Below, in pieces: positions 32,689 through 37,775 of a DNA stretch of 37,775 nt. The position numbers were made by a program, and so were the translations under genes. Source of the DNA: JBFIHF01 sp964411125 (GTDB lineage Bacteria > Myxococcota_A > Bradymonadia > Bradymonadales > Bradymonadaceae); NCBI GenBank assembly GCA_964411125.1, contig CAYPJU010000064.1, positions 1 to 37,775 of the forward strand, written 5' to 3'. The stretch's first letter is position 1. Every line of letters starts with the position of its first letter. The notes below the pieces were generated by a model. It did no database searches. It was not told the DNA's origin and saw only the letters and a program-made list of their open reading frames with translations.

Positions 32689-34431
32689 TCAGAAGCAGCC
32701 GCCTCCGATCGGTGCGACGCCGAGGCCCGAATAGTCGCACCCGTTGATGTCGCACGTGCTCGTCATCTGGAAGTAGTTCGTCAGCGTCCACGCTCCCATG
32801 CCGTCGTACGTGTCCAGATAGCAACGCTCGTACACCGCGTCGGCCCAGGCGTAGCCCGCGGGCTTGGTCGCGAGCTCGCCGAACGCATCGACGATCGTGT
32901 CGGTCGCGCTCCACGCCCCGTCGTTGTCTTCGTCGTAGTAGATGAAGACTCGATCGTCCCCGTTGAAGTTCGTGGCGTAGCCTTCGAACACGTCGCAGTA
33001 GGCGAACAGCTCTGCGCCGGCGTTCTGGTTGCAGATCACGCGGGTGGTTCCCGGCTGCAGCGTCCCCTGCATGTCGTACCAGTTGGAGCACCCGGTATCT
33101 CCGTCACGCACGTTGCACAGTTCGTAGCGCTCGAGCCGAACGGGCGTCGTGTCGCAGTTGTAGATCTCGATCGCGCGGTTTTCTCCGTACCCTTCGATGT
33201 ACTCGCTGATCATGAGGCATTTCGCGCCGCAGGCGGGATCGTTGGTGCACGTAGCCGTGCAGCAGCTTCCTCCGTCGCACTCCTCCGGTCCGTTGACGAC
33301 CCCGTCTCCGCAGAAGCCCGAGACGCTCCCCGCGACTTCGCGACACCCGCGGCACGTCGTGCAACTCGACTCCCCGTACTTGCACGCTTCCTCCGGGCCC
33401 TCGCACTCTTCGGGTCCGTTGACGATCCCGTCGCCACACCAGCCGCCCCCTTCGCCGGGGACGAGCTGGCAGGAGCTCTCGCAGTAGGTGCAGCTCTGGT
33501 CGCCGTAGGCACACTGCGGCGACGTAGACCCGTCGGGCTCACACGCCTCGGCGCCGTCGACCACGCCGTTTCCGCAGTTGCCGTCGACGGACGTGAAGGT
33601 CACCGAATACGACAAGCCGTGGACGCGCTCGTCGTCGGTCTCGAAGGGGCCGAACGACAGGTCGAACGACTGGTCGCCGTCCGCCTGTAGGTCATCGACA
33701 CCCCGCAGCAGCAGGGTCTGCGCCGACGACCAGTTCGAGGTCGTGAAGGTGAGTCCCGCCGTGTCCGAGACCGCCTCGGTCTCGTCCGACGTCGCCACGG
33801 GGATCACCATGTCGGCCTGCGGTGCCGCCGTCAGACGCACGCGAATCTCGAGCGGGTCTCCACCTTCGGCGAGCCGAAGCCCGGCGACGGACTCCACGAT
33901 CAGCTCGGGCGTCGGACCGACGCCGTTGTTCTCGGGCACCTCGCTCTCGGAGTCGAACAGAGTGAGCTCGATCGGCGCGAGCGAGGCACCGGCGAACTCC
34001 TCGTCGTCGCTCACCATCGAGGGCTCGATCGTGACGGTCCGGTCCGCGTCGATCACGTCCGCCAGGGGAGTGACGGTGACCACCTGGCTCGTCCCCCATC
34101 CGTCCGGCCCGAAGGTGAGGGATGCAGGTGCAATCTCGAAGTACGTCGCCTCGAGCGCCACGAGGTTCACCGTCACGTCCGAGGTGGGCCGACGCGTCAG
34201 CTTCAGCGGAACCGTCACAGGTTCGCCCCCTTCGATCAGCGCGGCGGAGGCCGCCCCGACCACCAGCCCGGCGGCGTCCGTCCCCGTCTCCTCCTCGCAC
34301 GCGTCCCCCTCGCATTCCATCTTCGTCGGCTCCCCGTCCGGCGCGTTGTTCTTCGCGATCGAAGATTCGGGCTCACCACAACCCGCAGCGAGCGTTCCAA
34401 CCACCAGCACCATCCATCCCAATTTGTTCAT
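32689..34431 (-). CDS. Cys-rich lipoprotein with Calx-beta-like and Lamin-tail-like domains
   Basis: A 580-aa lipoprotein with lipobox LAAGC (C18). Two Calx-beta-like strand regions follow (about 55-150 and 175-285; SLTFGPDGWGTSQVVTVTP and LTFTTSNWSSAQTLLLRGVDD). Three Cys-rich units then open with CG[ND]GVV or CGDGIV plus DGAEAC/NGPEEC, as in DUF4215-like repeats of myxobacteria. The C-terminal about 190 residues begin CLMISEYIEGYGENRAIEIYN, the typical opening of a Lamin-tail domain found on extracellular nucleases and surface proteins; no nuclease motif is seen. AGAGGA precedes the ATG. It is convergent with the BASS gene (7-nt gap) and divergent from the MopE-like gene. Confidence 0.85.
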   Translation of the reverse strand: MNKLGWMVLVVGTLAAGCGEPESSIAKNNAPDGEPTKMECEGDACEEETGTDAAGLVVGAASAALIEGGEPVTVPLKLTRRPTSDVTVNLVALEATYFEIAPASLTFGPDGWGTSQVVTVTPLADVIDADRTVTIEPSMVSDDEEFAGASLAPIELTLFDSESEVPENNGVGPTPELIVESVAGLRLAEGGDPLEIRVRLTAAPQADMVIPVATSDETEAVSDTAGLTFTTSNWSSAQTLLLRGVDDLQADGDQSFDLSFGPFETDDERVHGLSYSVTFTSVDGNCGNGVVDGAEACEPDGSTSPQCAYGDQSCTYCESSCQLVPGEGGGWCGDGIVNGPEECEGPEEACKYGESSCTTCRGCREVAGSVSGFCGDGVVNGPEECDGGSCCTATCTNDPACGAKCLMISEYIEGYGENRAIEIYNCDTTPVRLERYELCNVRDGDTGCSNWYDMQGTLQPGTTRVICNQNAGAELFAYCDVFEGYATNFNGDDRVFIYYDEDNDGAWSATDTIVDAFGELATKPAGYAWADAVYERCYLDTYDGMGAWTLTNYFQMTSTCDINGCDYSGLGVAPIGGGCF

Positions 34432-34546
34432 CGTTCAGTCCTCTTCCGCGTCATCGTGCCATGGGAACGTAGGGGAGGACCGTGGCGTCGCCGACTGAAA
34501 CAACCTGAAAGTGTCGACCCGCGCGGCGTTTGGTTCGTCCACGCCG

Positions 34547-34598
34547 CTGAGGGTTGATCGAGATCGCAGTCGCTGCGACATTGGGACGAGACCCTCAG
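34547..34598. repeat. 8-bp inverted repeat around the 5' leader of the MopE-like gene
   Basis: CTGAGGGT (34547-34554) and ACCCTCAG (34591-34598) are exact inverted copies 36 bp apart. The right arm touches the AGGG that may serve as ribosome-binding site for the ATG at 34611, so pairing could affect translation. Otherwise it could be a spaced operator. No function is shown. Confidence 0.45.
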
Positions 34599-34610
34599 GG
34601 AAATTCCAAT

Positions 34611-37559
34611 ATGAAGAACAGACTGCTGATCGGCGCGATTGCCTGCGCCTTCGCGTTCTCTGCCTGCAACGGCTGCGACGACTCGACCTCGAGCAACAAC
34701 GACGACAACAACCCGCGGGAAGCCGCGTGCGAAGACGCCGACGGCGATGGTTGGAACGCCGGCCTGACCTGCGACGGGCCCGTCGACTGCGACGACTCCG
34801 ACGCCGCGATCAACCCCGACGCCGAAGAAGCTTGCAACGGTGTCGACGACGACTGCGACGGCGAGGTCGACGAAGACTGCGAAGCGTGCACAGAACCAGG
34901 CGCCACGCGAGATTGCGGCACCGACACCGGTGCGTGCACCATCGGGACGCAGACCTGCGGAGAAGACCTCGTGTGGGGATTCTGCCAGGGGGGTGTCGAG
35001 CCCACCACCGAAGCGTGCAACGGCGTCGACGACGACTGCGACGGTGAGGTCGACGAAGGGGGCGACTCGATCTGCGACGACGGCTTCACCTGCAACGGCA
35101 TGGAGGTCTGCTCCGAGGGCGCCTGCGTCGCGGGAGAACCGACCGACTGCTCGGACCTCGACGGTCCGTGCGCGGACGGCGTCTGCTCCGACAAGGACGG
35201 GGGATGCATCGCGGTCCCGAAAGAAAACGGAGCCGACTGCGACGACGGCGAGTTCTGCACCATCGACGGCGTCTGCAACGCCGGCGTTTGCGAGACGACG
35301 CCGCGCGACTGCTCGGCCGAGTCGGACCAGTGCAACGTCGCCGTCTGCGACGAAGCGGCCGACGCCTGCGTCCCCCAACCCGTCGCCGATGGCACCTCCT
35401 GCGACGATGGACAGTTCTGCACCGAGACCGACGTCTGCGCCGCGGGCGTGTGCGGCGGGGCTCCACGCGACTGCTCCGGCGAAGGCGACCAGTGCAACAC
35501 GGGTACCTGCGACGAGGCGACCGACGCCTGCGTCACCACCCCCGTCACCGATGGCGTCGCCTGCGACGATGGGCTCTACTGCAACACCGGCGAAACGTGC
35601 CAGGCGGGTGCCTGCACCGGAGGCGCCCCGCGCGCCTGCGGTGCCCAGGGCGGATCCTGCCGCGACGGCGTCTGCGACGAAGCCGCGGACGCCTGCACCG
35701 GTGACCCCGTCGCCGACGGCACGCCCTGCGACGACAGCCTCTTCTGCACCACCGGCGACCAGTGCCAGGCCGGCAACTGCGTCGGCGGACCCGAACCCGA
35801 CTGCTCGTCGGCCGACGGGAGCTGCCAGGTCGGCGTCTGCGACGAGAACCTCAACGCCTGCGCACCGCGCCAGGCGATGAACGGAACCACTTGCGACGAC
35901 GGTCGCTTCTGCACCACCGTCGACACCTGCATGTCCGGGAGCTGCCTCGGCGGCGGCCCGCCCCGCGACTGTTCGGCGAGCACCGGCGGCGATGCCTGCC
36001 TGATCGCTTCGTGCGACATGACGCTCGACCGATGCGTCACCATGCAGGACGTCAACAACCCCACTTGTTGCAACCCTGCGGTCGACGCCGACCTCGACGG
36101 CTCCAACGAGTGTGACGACTGCAACGACACCAACGCCGCGATCCGCCCCGGCGGCACCGAGCTCTGCAACGGCGTCGACGACGACTGCGACGGCGCCATC
36201 GACGAAGACTTCGACGGCGACTCCGACGGCTTCTCCGTCTGCGCCATGGACCCCGCCATCTTCGACTGCGACGACGCCAACCCGAACGTGAACCCCGGCA
36301 GGCCAGAAGTCTGCGACGACGGCGCCGGCGGGCTCACCGGAAACGGCGTCGACGACGACTGCGACGGATACGTCGACGAGGGTTGCAACCCCTGCACGAC
36401 CACCGATGCCGACAACGACGGCGCCAGCGAGTGCGACGGGGACTGCGATGACACCGACGATACGCGATACCCGGGCGCTCCGGAGATCTGCGACGGCCTC
36501 GACAACGACTGCAACGCGTTCACCGTCGACAACTGCGGCGTCTCCGACCCCTGCAACTTCGACGGCGACGGAGACTTCGGCAACGACGCCGACGTCTGCG
36601 AGGAAGACTTCCTCTGCGCCTGCATCGTCAATCGCTCCGGTCAGTGCCAGGGCGACTACCGTTGCACCTCCTTCTGCAACTCCTCCCGCACCGGCGCGAT
36701 CGGCGACGGCTGCGAAGCCGACCAGGTCTGCAACCTCACGCTGCGGGGCTCAGCGAACGTCAACGGCTGCTCGGTGACGACGGACACCGTCGGGACCCTC
36801 GTCGGCGGCGCCTCGTGCTCGAACGACGATCAGTGCCGTAGCGGCAATTGCGACAAGCCGTGCGTCGGCCCCGGCTGCAACCGCAACGTCTGCCAGGATC
36901 GATGCAGCTCCGACGGCGAGTGCGACCCCTCGGCGAAATGCCGCCTCGTCTCGACCGGAAGCGGGCAGTCGACCGGTGCCTGCACCCCCGACGACCTCTT
37001 CGGCGCCGGCACCTACGGCGACGCGTGCACCACAGACACTGCGTGCGGCAGCAACGCCTGCATCGTCGACCCCAACGACGGCTCCACCTACTGCACGACC
37101 CTCTGCTGCTCCGACGCCGACTGCGGCGCAGGCGCCTACTGCTCTTACGAGGGGGACGCGAGCCCGATCATCATCAACAACGGTGCGATCGTCCTCACCC
37201 CCGAAGCCGACGCCCCGTCATGCTCGTCCGACGCCGACTGCGCCGGCAGGGGCGAGGGCGCGCGATGCTTCCAGGGCCAGTGCACCTACCAGGTCTACGG
37301 CACCAGCGGTCAGTGTGTGAAAGAGGTCACCGGCCAGGGCACGCGACGTGGCGGACAGGCCTGCTCGCAGAACTCGCAGTGCCAGTCCAACTTCTGCGAG
37401 AAGGACCTCGGCATCTGCATCGAGCCCTGCTGCAGCGACTCCACCTGCCCGACCGGCACCGCCTGCGAGCTCGCCGACGTCGAGACCCGCGACGACCAGG
37501 CCACCAACGCCCGCGTCTGCCTCAGCTTCTCGACCGCCGACACCCTCGAGCGCCGCTGA
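34611..37559 (+). CDS. MopE-like Cys-rich lipoprotein
   Basis: A 982-aa lipoprotein with lipobox FSAC (C19) and a short SNNDDNN tether. Two MopE-like units (CNGVDDDCDGEVDE) come first, then about six Cys-rich repeats of roughly 48 aa with consensus G-xxCDDGxFCxxxDxCxxGxCxGxxRDCS-xxxxxCxxxxCDExxxAC, then three more MopE-like units (CNGVDDDCDGAIDE, GVDDDCDGYVDE, CDGLDNDCN). The last about 300 residues form another disulfide-rich region with C-xSDxDC-type motifs. MopE-type motifs give the name to a copper-binding methanotroph surface protein, but the repeat alone does not show copper binding. The ATG at 34611 is chosen because it begins the signal peptide. It is divergent from the Lamin-tail lipoprotein. 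Confidence 0.88.
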   Translation: MKNRLLIGAIACAFAFSACNGCDDSTSSNNDDNNPREAACEDADGDGWNAGLTCDGPVDCDDSDAAINPDAEEACNGVDDDCDGEVDEDCEACTEPGATRDCGTDTGACTIGTQTCGEDLVWGFCQGGVEPTTEACNGVDDDCDGEVDEGGDSICDDGFTCNGMEVCSEGACVAGEPTDCSDLDGPCADGVCSDKDGGCIAVPKENGADCDDGEFCTIDGVCNAGVCETTPRDCSAESDQCNVAVCDEAADACVPQPVADGTSCDDGQFCTETDVCAAGVCGGAPRDCSGEGDQCNTGTCDEATDACVTTPVTDGVACDDGLYCNTGETCQAGACTGGAPRACGAQGGSCRDGVCDEAADACTGDPVADGTPCDDSLFCTTGDQCQAGNCVGGPEPDCSSADGSCQVGVCDENLNACAPRQAMNGTTCDDGRFCTTVDTCMSGSCLGGGPPRDCSASTGGDACLIASCDMTLDRCVTMQDVNNPTCCNPAVDADLDGSNECDDCNDTNAAIRPGGTELCNGVDDDCDGAIDEDFDGDSDGFSVCAMDPAIFDCDDANPNVNPGRPEVCDDGAGGLTGNGVDDDCDGYVDEGCNPCTTTDADNDGASECDGDCDDTDDTRYPGAPEICDGLDNDCNAFTVDNCGVSDPCNFDGDGDFGNDADVCEEDFLCACIVNRSGQCQGDYRCTSFCNSSRTGAIGDGCEADQVCNLTLRGSANVNGCSVTTDTVGTLVGGASCSNDDQCRSGNCDKPCVGPGCNRNVCQDRCSSDGECDPSAKCRLVSTGSGQSTGACTPDDLFGAGTYGDACTTDTACGSNACIVDPNDGSTYCTTLCCSDADCGAGAYCSYEGDASPIIINNGAIVLTPEADAPSCSSDADCAGRGEGARCFQGQCTYQVYGTSGQCVKEVTGQGTRRGGQACSQNSQCQSNFCEKDLGICIEPCCSDSTCPTGTACELADVETRDDQATNARVCLSFSTADTLERR

Positions 37560-37566
37560 AACTCGT

Positions 37567-37586
37567 GCGGGGGATGCCTCCCCCGC
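37567..37586 (+). terminator. Possible terminator hairpin after the MopE-like gene
   Basis: GCGGGGGA and TCCCCCGC pair perfectly around a 4-nt TGCC loop, 8 nt after the stop codon, followed by CCAGTTTT. The T-run is short, so this could instead be another member of the intergenic hairpin family seen at 1-178 and 3878-3896. Confidence 0.5.
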
Positions 37587-37590
37587 CAGT

Positions 37591-37775
37591 TTTCCCTCTC
37601 CGCTCTCCGGTCTCCGCTTTCCCTTCCCCTGGAGGCCCCACGGACCACCGTGACGCCCCGCTTCCACCGCTTTCCATCTCCGCTCTCCGGTCTCCGATTT
37701 CCCTTCACATGGAGGCGCCCCGGACCACCGTGACGCCCCGCTTCCACCGCTTTCCATCTCCGCTCTCCGGTCTCC
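37591..37775. repeat. 80-bp tandem repeat, cut by the window edge
   Basis: Units begin at 37591, 37671 and 37751. Units 1 and 2 are exactly 80 bp and differ at 6 positions; the visible 25 bases of unit 3 match unit 2. The unit is pyrimidine-rich at its start (TTTCC[CA]TCTCCGCTCTCC) and ends ACCACCGTGACGCCCCGCTTCCACCGC-like. No coding character is visible. The array probably continues to the right. Confidence 0.92.

Noticed and set aside
1..37775. tRNA, rRNA, insertion sequences or prophage genes
   Set aside because: I found no rRNA-like stretch, no tRNA-like T-loop with matching acceptor ends, and no transposase or integrase motif in any plausible frame.

Overview
The window is GC-rich and comes from a Gram-negative bacterium of the former Deltaproteobacteria, most likely Myxococcota or a Bradymonadia-like relative. 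This rests on gene content, not a marker gene: two Hanks-type Ser/Thr kinase loci, one paired with a TPR membrane protein and one joined to a P-loop/TPR module; a MYXO-CTERM-like sorting tail; MopE-like 'CNGVDDDCDGEVDE' repeats; and many Cys-rich lipoproteins whose mature ends begin with Asn-Asn-Gly-type tethers. I see no rRNA, tRNA, CRISPR array, transposase, integrase or phage gene.

Layout. 1-209 is an array of short hairpins. 210-2395 (minus) is an M42 peptidase-aminotransferase pair. 2573-4279 (plus) holds a CAP/SLH lipoprotein, a second hairpin and direct-repeat patch, and a small thioredoxin-like [2Fe-2S] ferredoxin. 4283-8031 (minus) holds a temptin-like MYXO-CTERM protein, a transmembrane Ser/Thr kinase and its TPR partner. 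8158-11985 (minus) holds a flavin split-barrel protein, an alpha/beta hydrolase and an EGF-repeat lipoprotein closed by a strong terminator. 12192-13225 (plus) is a coiled-coil lipoprotein coupled to a probable outer-membrane barrel. 13238-13858 (minus) is YigZ. 13924-21949 (plus) is a run of surface-protein genes: an RPDNN-repeat lipoprotein; a tight cluster of VWA lipoprotein, large Gly-Met-tailed lipoprotein and one-span membrane protein; and a 12-repeat Cys-rich lipoprotein with a terminator. 22136-24935 holds a membrane protein and two thioesterases of different architecture. 25010-28392 is one large kinase/ATPase/TPR regulator broken by an apparent single-base frameshift. 28394-29116 (minus) is an anchored coiled-coil protein. 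29320-32681 (plus) is a compact TetR-amidohydrolase-BASS transporter operon with a promoter overlapped by a 33-bp palindrome. 32689-37559 has two divergent Cys-rich lipoproteins (Lamin-tail-like and MopE-like). The right edge enters an 80-bp tandem repeat.

How the genes may work together. Nine lipoproteins, none with Asp at +2, plus one sorted surface protein make this mainly a cell-surface locus set, built of Ca-binding-type and disulfide-rich modules (EGF, thrombospondin type 3, VWA, MopE, SLH, CAP). The best candidates for an undescribed system are the three-gene VWA/Gly-Met/TM cluster (15151-19338) and the self-contained TetR-deacylase-transporter operon. The functions of the individual surface proteins cannot be read from sequence alone.
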